NCBI GenBank assembly: GCA_002724925.1
Contig: PBQA01000016.1
Location: 124,001 to 188,000 of the forward strand
Length of the DNA: 64,000 bases
Direction of reading: 5' to 3'
Source of the DNA: Oceanospirillaceae bacterium
GTDB taxonomy: Bacteria; Pseudomonadota; Gammaproteobacteria; Pseudomonadales; Oceanobacteraceae
Below the pieces are notes generated by a model. That model did no database searches and was not told the DNA's origin. It saw only the letters and a list, made by a program, of their open reading frames with translations. Position 1 is the stretch's first letter, and every line of letters starts with the position of its first letter. Made by a program: the position numbers and the translations under genes. Below, piece by piece: positions 48,474 to 57,470 of this stretch.

Positions 48474-49682
48474 ATGATAAAAATACCAGGTGTTGCTGCC
48501 GTCTTATCTGCTCTCTTTCTGAGTGCGGAGGCATGCTATGCAGAAAAATTGACCGAAAATCTGGATATCTCAGGCTTTGCCCGCGTTATTGGCGGCTATC
48601 TCAGCCACAGTAGCCGACGTTTTGATGGCTACACAAACGAAGTATCGCTGGATGAACAATCACTGTTTGCAGTACAGCCGTCCTATTCATTCAACGACAA
48701 ACTGTCCGTGTCGAGCCAGTTCGTCGCGCACACCAGTGATGACCGGGATAGCGGGCTGGAGTGGGCTTACCTGAGCTATCAGCCAAGCAGCGCATGGCAT
48801 CTCAGGGCAGGAAAACTACGCACACCATTTTTTATCTACAGCGACGGCTACGACGTTGGCTACAGCTACCCATGGGTAACCGCACCCGTACAGGTCTACA
48901 ACAATTATCTGTTCTCTAACTTTAACGGTGCGAGTGCCAGTTATTATCATTCGGGCAATTCTCTGGCATTTAACCTTGAAGCTTACTATGGGTACTTTAA
49001 AGGCGACCTGTTTCTCGCCGGAACAAAATTAGACATCGAGACAGAAGTTGAAAACCTGGCTGGTATCGTCGCAACCATTAACCGCAACAACCTTTCGCTG
49101 CGCGTGTCATACCATCAGGCGCACAACAAAACTGAGATTCCGAACGTATCTCAACTACGCTCACAACTTTATGCCCTCGGCTACAACGATAGCGCCAGCA
49201 GTCTGAAATCTTCCGGCAATGTATACGCATTACAGACATCTCTCAGCTATGACACGTTAAATTCATTCTATAAAGCCGAGTTAATGAACATCGTTACAGG
49301 GTTTGAGATCGCGCCCGAAGTCACCGGTTACTATCTGATGGCGGGCCGGGTAATTAACGACTGGACGTTGCATGCGACTTACAGTCGTAGTGAATATACC
49401 TCGGTTAAAGTGTCGAATGAACTGCCCATGCCCCCGACCGGAAATGCGCAGCAGGACATATTATCGACTGCCTACTACCAGGTTTTTGCCAGCACACCCA
49501 ATGGTAGCCTGGACAGCTATACACTGGGAACACGCTGGGACTTCCGCATAAATATGGCTCTGAAAGCAGAGACAACATTGCTTAAAGAGTCACAAAACCG
49601 CAGCGGTTTCTTTATGAACTCATCAAATGAGTCCACAGAAAATGCCTACCTGTACCAGGTGGCATGGGAGTGGATATTCTGA
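48474..49682 (+). CDS. Outer-membrane porin-like beta-barrel protein
   Basis: A 402-residue exported barrel. A signal peptide MIKIPGVAAVLSALFLSAEA is followed by CYAEKL. The mature protein is rich in alternating aromatic/polar strands (VQPSYSFNDKLSVSSQFVAH; LRAGKLRTPFFIYSDGYDVG; NAYLYQVAWEWIF) and ends in Phe, the assembly signal of the BAM machine. The GKLRTPF segment is common in porin families. The cargo is unknown. Its last bases overlap the following binding-protein gene (ATGA), so the two are translated together. Confidence 0.9.
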   Translation: MIKIPGVAAVLSALFLSAEACYAEKLTENLDISGFARVIGGYLSHSSRRFDGYTNEVSLDEQSLFAVQPSYSFNDKLSVSSQFVAHTSDDRDSGLEWAYLSYQPSSAWHLRAGKLRTPFFIYSDGYDVGYSYPWVTAPVQVYNNYLFSNFNGASASYYHSGNSLAFNLEAYYGYFKGDLFLAGTKLDIETEVENLAGIVATINRNNLSLRVSYHQAHNKTEIPNVSQLRSQLYALGYNDSASSLKSSGNVYALQTSLSYDTLNSFYKAELMNIVTGFEIAPEVTGYYLMAGRVINDWTLHATYSRSEYTSVKVSNELPMPPTGNAQQDILSTAYYQVFASTPNGSLDSYTLGTRWDFRINMALKAETTLLKESQNRSGFFMNSSNESTENAYLYQVAWEWIF

Positions 49683-50110
49683 TGAAATTCATACTTAGTC
49701 CTTTTCTGGCGCTGACCTTATTGTTTGCGCCCGGAGTATTTGCAGCCTTTGCCAGTGAGCGGGTCGTTATCGTGACGCACTCTGACAATGCCGGTATACG
49801 ATTATCCCGTGAACAGATACGAAACCTGTTTATGGGGGCGTCTGTTGGTCGTGATCTACAACCTGTAGCCCTGCCTCCGGGCAGTCGCACGCGCAGTCTG
49901 TTTAACATCAAGATCGTCGGCCTGTCTGACTCCAGAGTGCAGTCTTACTGGGCCCAGATGAAGTTTACCGGCCGTCGCCCGCCGCCTCAGATAGTGAATT
50001 CTGAGAAGGCCATGATTCAACACCTTCTGGATCAAACTGACAGTATCGGCTACCTCACAGCGGATGCCGATATACCGGATGATCTGATCATTATTTATAC
50101 GACTGACTGA
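49682..50110 (+). CDS. Miniature PstS-like substrate-binding protein
   Basis: A 142-residue exported protein, about half the size of a usual phosphate-binding protein. The start is ATG 49682, overlapping the porin stop (ATGA). A signal peptide (KFILSPFLALTLLFAPGVFA) is followed by VVIVTHSDNAGIRLSREQIR, NLFMGASVGRDLQPVALPPG and SEKAMIQHLLDQTDSIGYLT, the fold and motif order of the PBP-like/PstS domain. Such truncated PBP-like proteins occur next to porins and sensor proteins in marine bacteria. The ligand is unknown. A hairpin terminator follows 42 bases later. Confidence 0.85.
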   Translation: MKFILSPFLALTLLFAPGVFAAFASERVVIVTHSDNAGIRLSREQIRNLFMGASVGRDLQPVALPPGSRTRSLFNIKIVGLSDSRVQSYWAQMKFTGRRPPPQIVNSEKAMIQHLLDQTDSIGYLTADADIPDDLIIIYTTD

Positions 50111-50151
50111 CCGGTAAACGTACGCCGCGTACGTCGGTTATACAGTAAACT

Positions 50152-50190
50152 GAACGAAGAAAGGGGCCTGAACGGCCCCTTTCTTCGTTC
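50152..50190. terminator. Long perfect hairpin after the porin operon
   Basis: GAACGAAGAAAGGGGCC and GGCCCCTTTCTTCGTTC form a perfect 17-base stem with a TGAAC loop. The flanks lack a long T-run (AATTCTT follows), so it may act as a strong but imperfect bidirectional terminator or as an RNA-stabilising structure. Confidence 0.7.
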
Positions 50191-50289
50191 AATTCTTGTG
50201 TCACATGCTCTCTGTTCTGTTCAGCCCTGCTTCCATATGTCCAGCTTTCATGTGTATTTCTCCCATCGGTCTTACTCCAATCTTGAATA

Positions 50290-50323
50290 CTGTTTTTATA
50301 TACAGTACTGTATATAAAAACAC
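50290..50323 (+). promoter_or_regulatory. Tandem LexA boxes upstream of imuA
   Basis: CTGTTTTTATATACAG at 50290-50305 fits the LexA consensus CTGT-N8-ACAG exactly. A second, near-consensus box, CTGTATATAAAAACAC, starts two bases later at 50308. They lie 16 bases before the imuA start, with a GGAGAGAGG ribosome site between, so the mutagenesis cassette is SOS-controlled. Confidence 0.92.
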
Positions 50324-50338
50324 ATTCAGGAGAGAGGC

Positions 50339-51010
50339 ATGCCAGCGACACAACCACATTCGTCATCCGGTCTGAGCCACCCTCTCGACCAGGCTCTGAA
50401 CAAAGGGCTGGTATGGCAAGCTGCTCAGCAGCCCTGTAGCAGTGCCAGAGTCATCTCCTCGGGTTATCAGCAGCTGAACCGTGAACTGCCTCAAGGGGGC
50501 TGGCAGGCTGGCCAGGTGTGTGAAATCTACCCTCACAAGTATGGATGCGGTGATATGCATATTCTGCTGCCCGTGCTGGCGACGTTAAGCCATCAACAGC
50601 AGTGGATCATGATGGTAGCCCCTCCTGCGATTCCTTACGCGCCAGCCCTGACCATGGCAGGGATCGATACCCGACGGCTGTTGATGGTGCATCCCAAAGA
50701 TCGTAAGGAGGCACTCTGGTGTGTCGAAGAAGGGCTGCGCTCTGGTCACTGTAGCGCGGTTCTGGGATGGCTCCCCGAATCAGACCCTAACAGCATTCGC
50801 AGAATTCAGCTGGCCTGTGAAGCGAACCAGAACTTCTGTTGGTTATGGCCCGATTCCAGATACCAGAACAGCACCTCAGCAGCGCCATTGAGACTTCAGG
50901 TCAACCGGATCTCAGCAGAGCTGGCAGGTCTGCGCTTTATCAAACGCCGTGGGCGCTGGCCTGGTGATGCTTTTTCACTGTCACTGAACAGCGCAACCAG
51001 CACAGGTTGA
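50339..51010 (+). CDS. imuA: ImuA, SOS mutagenesis protein
   Basis: A 223-residue SulA/RecA-like protein of the ImuA family, the first gene of the imuA-imuB-dnaE2 translesion cassette. It begins with a variable region; GGWQAGQVCEIYPHKYGCGD and MHILLPVLATLSHQQQWIMM follow, with WMMVAPP-like strands typical of the RecA fold but without a convincing Walker A. RRLLMVHPKDRKEALWCVEE and CSAVLGWLPESDPNSIRRIQ are typical ImuA segments. It is expected to act with ImuB at stalled forks. LexA boxes precede it. Confidence 0.92.
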   Translation: MPATQPHSSSGLSHPLDQALNKGLVWQAAQQPCSSARVISSGYQQLNRELPQGGWQAGQVCEIYPHKYGCGDMHILLPVLATLSHQQQWIMMVAPPAIPYAPALTMAGIDTRRLLMVHPKDRKEALWCVEEGLRSGHCSAVLGWLPESDPNSIRRIQLACEANQNFCWLWPDSRYQNSTSAAPLRLQVNRISAELAGLRFIKRRGRWPGDAFSLSLNSATSTG

Positions 51011-51014
51011 GCCA

Positions 51015-52409
51015 ATGAACGCCTGGCTCTACCTCTACTTTCCGGACATGTACCTGCATAGCCTGGTTCATGATAGTCACAGCCCAGTCGTTGTGATTAC
51101 GCAGGACCAACAGCGGGTAATACAAGTATCTACAGCCGCAAAGCAGCGCGGAATCCGTTCAGACATGCCATTGGCGAGTGCTTTGTTTCTGTGTCCGGAA
51201 ATTATCTGTCATACCCTGAATCAGGAGTATGCCGAGCAATTACTGCAGCAGAGGGCATTGTGGGCATATCGTTATTCGGCGCAGATATTCCCGGACCCTG
51301 CCGAAGGACTATGGCTTGAAGCAGGAAGCATGCTGAAGCTGTTTGGGGGCATCGAAGCCTTCGTTGATACGCTCAGAAACAGCTGCGAACAACATCGTTG
51401 GCCAGTGAAATATGGATTGGGCCTGACTCCCGTTTCTGCACGTTGGCAGGCACTGGCCGGAGTGAATACATTGTCTCTGAACCCCGAACAACAAAATCAT
51501 GCACTTCAGACACTCCCTTTAGATGAATTACACCTCAACGACATGCAGTTACTGGCATTGCAACGACTTGGTATTCAACGCCTCGGCGAATTATTACAAC
51601 TCCCTCTTGCAGAGACTGGCCGCCGCATCTGCCCGCAGTTAATGCAACAACTACAGCAACTGCACGGACAGCAAAAACCGCCCTCTGGTCTTTTTACTCC
51701 GCCGCTGAAATTCTCTGAGAAAGTCATTTTCAGTCATGATGCCGAACACAGAAATGGGCTATTTTTTCCATTGGCTCGTCTGCTCGACAGCCTCTGCGGG
51801 TATCTCCATCATCATCAGCTTTCGGTCCGCTGGCTAGCCCTGCGTCTGTTGCATCGGGAACCACCAGAGACCCGTTGGCTATTCAGTTTTGCCAGCCATG
51901 AATATCGCTATGAAGAATTACTGCAGCTGTGTCGGTATCAGCTGGATAAACAGTCTCTGCGTGCCCCAGTGACTGAGCTGCAACTCAGCGTCACCCAATT
52001 CACATCAAGGCAACAGGAACAAGCATCATGTCTGGCAACCGACGCCCCGAAGGCTCATTCGGCCAGCCTGATTAACCGCTTACAGGCTAAGCTATCAGCC
52101 AGTCAGGTGTCTGTGCTGCAAAGCACTGGCGACCCTCGCCCGGAGGCTTCATGGCAAGCACAACCAGCGGATGAACGCTTGCCTGATAGCCTTGCCAGAA
52201 CTGGCGACTGGCCCATCTGGTTATTACCTGAGCCGATTCCTTATGTGTCTCCCGCGCAGATCATCCATGGCCCAATGCGCATCAGTAGCGGTTGGTGGGA
52301 CAGCCAGATAACGCGACGCGATTACTATCAGGTCATGCACGATGAGCAATTGCTCTGGGTCTTCAGAGATGACCAGAGACGTTGGTTTCTGCATGGTTAT
52401 TTTTCATAG
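51015..52409 (+). CDS. imuB: ImuB, inactive Y-family polymerase homologue
   Basis: A 464-residue protein of the Y-family polymerase fold that acts as a hub for DnaE2 and the beta clamp. The N-terminal palm reads MNAWLYLYFPDMYLHSLVHD, in which the catalytic Asp of Y-family polymerases is not in place; the usual SLDE motif is represented by WLEAGSMLKLFGG. This is normal for ImuB, which lacks polymerase activity. The middle contains KYGLGLTPVSARWQALAG and helix-hairpin-helix-like LALQRLGIQRLGELLQLPL. It starts five bases after imuA. Its end lies 11 bases before dnaE2. Confidence 0.93.
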   Translation: MNAWLYLYFPDMYLHSLVHDSHSPVVVITQDQQRVIQVSTAAKQRGIRSDMPLASALFLCPEIICHTLNQEYAEQLLQQRALWAYRYSAQIFPDPAEGLWLEAGSMLKLFGGIEAFVDTLRNSCEQHRWPVKYGLGLTPVSARWQALAGVNTLSLNPEQQNHALQTLPLDELHLNDMQLLALQRLGIQRLGELLQLPLAETGRRICPQLMQQLQQLHGQQKPPSGLFTPPLKFSEKVIFSHDAEHRNGLFFPLARLLDSLCGYLHHHQLSVRWLALRLLHREPPETRWLFSFASHEYRYEELLQLCRYQLDKQSLRAPVTELQLSVTQFTSRQQEQASCLATDAPKAHSASLINRLQAKLSASQVSVLQSTGDPRPEASWQAQPADERLPDSLARTGDWPIWLLPEPIPYVSPAQIIHGPMRISSGWWDSQITRRDYYQVMHDEQLLWVFRDDQRRWFLHGYFS

Positions 52410-52420
52410 ACGAATACCCC

Positions 52421-55400
52421 ATGACTACGCCATACGCTGAACTCCACTGTCTGAGTAATTTCACCTTCCTGCGGGGCGCCTCTCATCCCGAAGAGTTAGT
52501 GCAGCAGGCCGCTGACCTTGGCTATCGGGCATTGGCTCTGACTGATGAATGCTCCCTGGCAGGTGTCGTATGTGCCCACCGGGCTATCAAAGAAGAAAAC
52601 CTGCCATTAAAGCTGATTATTGGTAGCGAGTTTCATCATGACAGTGGCCTGTATGTTGTGCTCGTTACCGGGCGTGCGGCGTACGCTGAACTCTCAACAT
52701 TCATTACTCAATGCCGGCGCCAGGCAGAAAAAGGGCACTACACATTTGATCCTGCAAAGCTCATCAGTTTGCAGCACTGCCTGTTGCTCTGGCTGCCGGC
52801 AGAACAGTGTATGCTTCCACAGCTCGCATTATTAATCCGACACTTTCAGCAACGCCTGTGGCTGCTGGGGGAGCGTACTCTGGATGAATTTGATGTCCAC
52901 CACTACATTGATATCGCTCGCTGGGCAGAGATTTTCGATCTTCCTGTTGTGGCAGCCAGTAACGTACATATGCACCATCCTTCACGTCATAGCCTGCAGG
53001 ATTGCCTGACCGCCATACGCATGAACCAACCGGTTCATCAGATAAAACATCGACTGTACGCGAACGCCGAACGTCACTTGCGATCACTGAAAAAACTGTC
53101 TCACCTCTATCCTGAACATTGGTTACAGGAGAGCATAATAATCGCTGAAAAATGTACCTTTAATCTGGATGAAATCTCTTATCTCTACCCCACAGATTCC
53201 GTTCCTGACGGCCTTTGTGCGCGGGAATATCTCAAGGATCTGGTAGAGAAAGGAGAAGCTATACGCTTTCCTGACGGCACTCCTCAAAGTATTCAACAGA
53301 TCATCGATAAAGAACTTCGCCTGATCGCACAGAAAAAATACGAACATTACTTTGTCACTCTCTACGATATTGTTCAGTTCGCCCGCTCAAAAAATATTAT
53401 GTGTCAGGGGCGGGGGTCTGCAGCCAACTCGGTGGTTTGCTATTGCTTATTCCTGACTGAAGTAAACCCACAGGAAGTCCAGCTTCTGTTTGAGCGTTTT
53501 ATTTCAGAAGAGCGCCACGAACCACCGGATATTGATATTGATTTTGAGAGTCAGCGGCGCGAAGAAGTCATTCAGTACATCTATCAGAAATACGGACGTG
53601 AACGGGCGGCGCTGGCGGCTACCGTCATTCGTTACCGACCGCGCAGCGCTTTGCGTGATGTCGCCAAAGCACTAGGAGTCAGTACTGCAGAGCAGGATCG
53701 TATCGTTGCCCGCTACGCTGGCCGCTATCACGGCAGCGAGTGGATGGATCATGTCTATCCAGACACAGATCAAAGTCCTTTGACGCAACGTCTTCGCTCA
53801 CTGACACAAGACATTCTCGGTTTCCCACGTCATTTATCGCAGCATGTTGGCGGCTTTGTTATTGCCGAAGGATGTCTGCATGAGTTGGTCCCTGTAGAAA
53901 ACGCCAGCATGAAAGAACGCACGGTTATTCAATGGGATAAAGACGACCTCGAAACGCTAGGCCTGATGAAAGTGGATATTCTCGGTCTGGGCATGATGAC
54001 GGCGATACGTCGTAGCCTGAATCACTTAGGTATGCAGATCAGTGACATTCCGCGGGAAGATCCGGCGACGTATAAAATGCTACAGAAAGCAGATTCTGTC
54101 GGTGTTTTTCAGGTCGAAAGCCGTGCCCAGATGAATATGCTACCGCGCTTGAAACCGGCCTGTTATTACGATCTTGTGGTACAGGTTTCCATTGTCCGCC
54201 CCGGCCCTATCCACGGTGATATGGTGCACCCATATCTGAAAAGACGAAACGGACAGGAGGCCGCAGACTATCCACTGCCAGAGCTACGACCTATTCTTGA
54301 ACGTACCCATGGTGTGCCATTATTTCAGGAACAAGTCATTGCTTTTGCCATGGTCGCCGCAGATTTTACGGCCTCTGAAGCTGACCAGTTACGACGCTCC
54401 ATGGCCAGCTGGCGAAAAAAAGGCCACATGCACCGGCTGCAAAATCGTCTTCGGGAGAACATGCTCAAAAATGGATTTTCAGAAGCCTACATTGAGAGAA
54501 TTCAACGTCAGCTTGAAGGCTTCGGTGAATATGGATTTCCGGAATCTCATGCCGCCAGTTTTGCTCTGTTGGTTTATCTGACGGCCTGGTTGAAGTGCCA
54601 CCATCCCGGAGTGTTCCTTGCCGCATTGCTCAACAGCCAGCCTATGGGGTTTTATAGCCCGGCGCAGCTGATCAATGATGCGCGACATCATCAGGTGGTC
54701 GTTCATCCGGTCGATGTGAATCACAGTCACTGGGACCACGAAGCACTGCCAGATGGGTCCGTCAGGCTTGGCCTGCGCCTGGTCAAAGGCATGAATCAGG
54801 ATGCGGCATTACGACTAATCAACGCCCGGCCGGATACAGGATATAAAACCATTTCTGACTGCACCCAGGCCAGCCTGCTCAACCGTAAAGAACGAGAAGC
54901 ACTGGCCTCTTCAGGTGCGTTTGGCGCCCTCAGTGAGCATCGCTACCATGCACGCTGGCAGGCGGCCGAACCTCAGAATATTTCTTACCAACCTGATTTA
55001 CTGGCTCCTCTGGCGATGCCCGATGAATGGACACTCGACGCCCCCAACGAAGTGGACAACCTGCTGGAAGATTATCAGAGTCTGGGGGTAACTCTTGGGC
55101 GCCATCCAATGGAAGTCCTGCGTGAACAGGGCCTCTTGGGCAACAGCGTGACAGCAGAAGGTTTAAAACAACTGAAACACGGTGACGAGAGCTATATCAG
55201 CGGTATTGTCACCTGCCGCCAACGCCCCGGAACCTCAGCAGGCGTTACCTTTATTACGCTCGAGGATGAAACCGGTTGCTCAAATATTGTGGTCTGGCTG
55301 GCTACAGCAAAACGCCAGCTGGATACATTAATTCACGCACGACTGTTACAGGTATACGGCAAAGTTGAGCAAGACCCCGAAAGCGGCATTACCCACATGA

Positions 55401-55471
55401 TTGCATACCGGCTGCTCGACCTGAGTGGTTCACTGGAGCGACTGAAAGTTCAGTCGCATGATTTCCACTGA
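52421..55471 (+). CDS. dnaE2: Error-prone DNA polymerase DnaE2
   Basis: A 1016-residue C-family polymerase for damage-induced mutagenesis. The start is ATG 52421, giving MTTPYAELHCLSNFTFLRGA; a GTG-type longer frame from 52382 is less likely. The PHP domain (ALALTDECSLAGVVCAHRAI) is followed by the catalytic region MCQGRGSAANSVVCYCLFLT and PPDIDIDFESQRREEVIQYI. Conserved DnaE2 traits include GFPRHLSQHVGGFVIAEGCL and GFGEYGFPESHAASFALLVY. The C-terminal OB fold is SYISGIVTCRQRPGTSAGVT. It is smaller than DnaE1 because the tau-binding tail is missing. Confidence 0.96.
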   Translation: MTTPYAELHCLSNFTFLRGASHPEELVQQAADLGYRALALTDECSLAGVVCAHRAIKEENLPLKLIIGSEFHHDSGLYVVLVTGRAAYAELSTFITQCRRQAEKGHYTFDPAKLISLQHCLLLWLPAEQCMLPQLALLIRHFQQRLWLLGERTLDEFDVHHYIDIARWAEIFDLPVVAASNVHMHHPSRHSLQDCLTAIRMNQPVHQIKHRLYANAERHLRSLKKLSHLYPEHWLQESIIIAEKCTFNLDEISYLYPTDSVPDGLCAREYLKDLVEKGEAIRFPDGTPQSIQQIIDKELRLIAQKKYEHYFVTLYDIVQFARSKNIMCQGRGSAANSVVCYCLFLTEVNPQEVQLLFERFISEERHEPPDIDIDFESQRREEVIQYIYQKYGRERAALAATVIRYRPRSALRDVAKALGVSTAEQDRIVARYAGRYHGSEWMDHVYPDTDQSPLTQRLRSLTQDILGFPRHLSQHVGGFVIAEGCLHELVPVENASMKERTVIQWDKDDLETLGLMKVDILGLGMMTAIRRSLNHLGMQISDIPREDPATYKMLQKADSVGVFQVESRAQMNMLPRLKPACYYDLVVQVSIVRPGPIHGDMVHPYLKRRNGQEAADYPLPELRPILERTHGVPLFQEQVIAFAMVAADFTASEADQLRRSMASWRKKGHMHRLQNRLRENMLKNGFSEAYIERIQRQLEGFGEYGFPESHAASFALLVYLTAWLKCHHPGVFLAALLNSQPMGFYSPAQLINDARHHQVVVHPVDVNHSHWDHEALPDGSVRLGLRLVKGMNQDAALRLINARPDTGYKTISDCTQASLLNRKEREALASSGAFGALSEHRYHARWQAAEPQNISYQPDLLAPLAMPDEWTLDAPNEVDNLLEDYQSLGVTLGRHPMEVLREQGLLGNSVTAEGLKQLKHGDESYISGIVTCRQRPGTSAGVTFITLEDETGCSNIVVWLATAKRQLDTLIHARLLQVYGKVEQDPESGITHMIAYRLLDLSGSLERLKVQSHDFH

Positions 55472-55483
55472 TCCACACTCCTG

Positions 55484-56803
55484 TCAGTCACGGGATATGA
55501 AATTGCGTTCCTGCAACAGGCGTATCAGCCACCAGAGAATCACCAGACTCGGCAGCACCATCAGGGTGGTCAATACAAAGAAAGTCGCCCAATCACCGTT
55601 AAGATAATCGACAACATAACCGCTGGCACCAGACACTGTTGTCCTGCCAAAATTCGCGATCGAGGCCAGAAGAGCATACTGAGTCGCCGAGAACACCCGA
55701 TCAGTCAGCAGGGTAACAAAGCTTACCAGCACCACTGTCGCAAAAGCACTGGTAAACCCATCGGCAATCACAGCAAACAGGTAGAGGCTTTCCAGAGGTC
55801 CGGAAACAGCAATCCAGGCGAACAGAAGATTGGTCCCCGCCATCGCCAGACCACCAATCAAGAGCCCCCTGAAAATCCCCAGTTTCTGGTTAAAATACGC
55901 GCCGATTAAGCTGAAAACGATGGTCACCCACCAGGTCACCATTTTTGAATAGGTAGCAATCTGAGCATCGGTAAAGCCAATTTCCTTGTAAAAGGTAATC
56001 GACATACGCCCAAGAAACGCCTCGCCCATTTTGAACGTAAACAGAAAAGACAGAAGCAGGAGAACTATCGTACTGCCATAGCGGCTGAGTAAGGCTCTGA
56101 AAGGTTCGATCAGAGTAAACCGAAGCTGCGCCCGCAGACTCAGACCTGCGACGCGGCTCTCCAGCTTTTCCCGGCGTCGGCTATCGCGCTCGACTAATAT
56201 CGCCACCATAGCGGTGATAAAAAGACAGAACAGGGCCAGATAGAAAAACACATCGGCCCAGGCCATCGACGACAGACCTTTCATATAAAAAGCCGCAGCT
56301 CCCAGCAGGCTGTAACCCGTCCACCAGCCACTGGTAGCAAACGCCGCGGCATAAGGAATCAGCTCGGCTTCAGCTTCGGGGTCGAAGCTATCCACCCGAA
56401 AACCATCAATCGCGATATCGCAGGTCGCAGACGCTAAAGCAATGGTCATTGCCAGCATGCTCAGCCACACCATACTCGCCTGCGGAGAAATCTGACTGAT
56501 GCCCCAGCACGCCAGAGTCATCACCAGCAACAGGAAAACAATCCAGGATTTACGATCACCTAAACGGCGAAAAACAGGCAGGCGAAAACCGTCAACAACA
56601 GGCGCCCAAAGGAAATTAATGGCGTAAACAAAGAAGATAGAACCGAACAGCCCGATGCTCGTGCGTGACAAGCCAGCATCCGTCAGCCAGCCTGTCATAG
56701 CAGAGCCAATCAGAACCCATGGAAAGCCGCTGCAGATGCCTAATAAAAAGATCATCCGCAGGCGCGGTTCACGTAACAGCTGCGTTAGCGGCATCCCGCT
56801 CAT
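55484..56803 (-). CDS. ampG: Muropeptide permease-type MFS transporter (AmpG-like)
   Basis: A 439-residue inner-membrane transporter of the AmpG branch of the major facilitator superfamily, with about twelve hydrophobic helices. AmpG takes anhydromuropeptides from the periplasm into the cytosol for peptidoglycan recycling. Family traits are MIFLLGICSGFPWVLIGSAM, NFLWAPVVDGFR near residue 63, and ASATCDIAIDGFRVDSFDPE, which parallels the ASQDIVFDAWKTD motif of E. coli AmpG. It is transcribed with yajQ, starting six bases after it. No beta-lactamase or AmpR gene is nearby. Confidence 0.85.
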   Translation of the reverse strand: MSGMPLTQLLREPRLRMIFLLGICSGFPWVLIGSAMTGWLTDAGLSRTSIGLFGSIFFVYAINFLWAPVVDGFRLPVFRRLGDRKSWIVFLLLVMTLACWGISQISPQASMVWLSMLAMTIALASATCDIAIDGFRVDSFDPEAEAELIPYAAAFATSGWWTGYSLLGAAAFYMKGLSSMAWADVFFYLALFCLFITAMVAILVERDSRRREKLESRVAGLSLRAQLRFTLIEPFRALLSRYGSTIVLLLLSFLFTFKMGEAFLGRMSITFYKEIGFTDAQIATYSKMVTWWVTIVFSLIGAYFNQKLGIFRGLLIGGLAMAGTNLLFAWIAVSGPLESLYLFAVIADGFTSAFATVVLVSFVTLLTDRVFSATQYALLASIANFGRTTVSGASGYVVDYLNGDWATFFVLTTLMVLPSLVILWWLIRLLQERNFISRD

Positions 56804-56808
56804 AAATA

Positions 56809-57294
56809 TCAGTCTTTGAAGTTTTTGAATGCCAGCGGCATATCGATAGATTCTTCACCCCGGAGCATCGCCATCACCTGTTGCAGGTCATCGCGCTTTT
56901 TGCCCTGAACCCGCACGGTATCGCCCTGAATACTGGCCTGAACCTTGATCTTGCTGTCTTTGATCAGCTTGGCAATTTTGCGGCCCAGATCTTTATCGAT
57001 ACCCTGACGCATAGTCGCCAGAATTTTTACCTGCTTACCCGTTCCCTGAGGTTCTGCGAACTCGAGACAATTCGCTTTGATCGAACGCTTAATCATGGCG
57101 CTGATCAGCATAGACTTCATCTGGTCGAGCTGGGTTTTGTTATCAGCGATCATAGTGACGACAAAGTCTTTCAGCTCAAAGCTGGCGCTGACCCCGCGAA
57201 AATCGAAACGAGTGCTCAATTCACGATTCGCCTGATCAACGGCGTTCTGTGCTTCGTGCTTATCTACTTCTGATACAACGTCAAAGGATGGCAT
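56809..57294 (-). CDS. yajQ: YajQ family nucleotide-binding protein
   Basis: A 161-residue cytosolic protein of the YajQ (DUF520) family. The start ATG 57294 lies behind AGGAGA; an in-frame upstream start adds non-conserved residues. It begins MPSFDVVSEVDKHEAQNAVD, followed by FDFRGVSASFELKDF and the KDLGRKIAKLIKDSKIKVQA, QGDTVRVQGKKRDDLQQVMA segments typical of the family. Members bind nucleotides and, in Xanthomonas, cyclic di-GMP. The family length (about 160) is met exactly. Confidence 0.96.
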   Translation of the reverse strand: MPSFDVVSEVDKHEAQNAVDQANRELSTRFDFRGVSASFELKDFVVTMIADNKTQLDQMKSMLISAMIKRSIKANCLEFAEPQGTGKQVKILATMRQGIDKDLGRKIAKLIKDSKIKVQASIQGDTVRVQGKKRDDLQQVMAMLRGEESIDMPLAFKNFKD

Positions 57295-57470
57295 ATCGGG
57301 TCTCCTGTAAATGTCGCCATATATACCGCGCCATCTGCGATATTGCAAAGAAACGGCCTTTCTGAAGACTGGCGAAAGTCCGTAAACGCACTAGTCTTAG
57401 AGCATATCTGCATCGCTATTCAAGGCATTGAATAGCCCAGGTCGCTGAACAGGCATATTGAGAGCAACGC

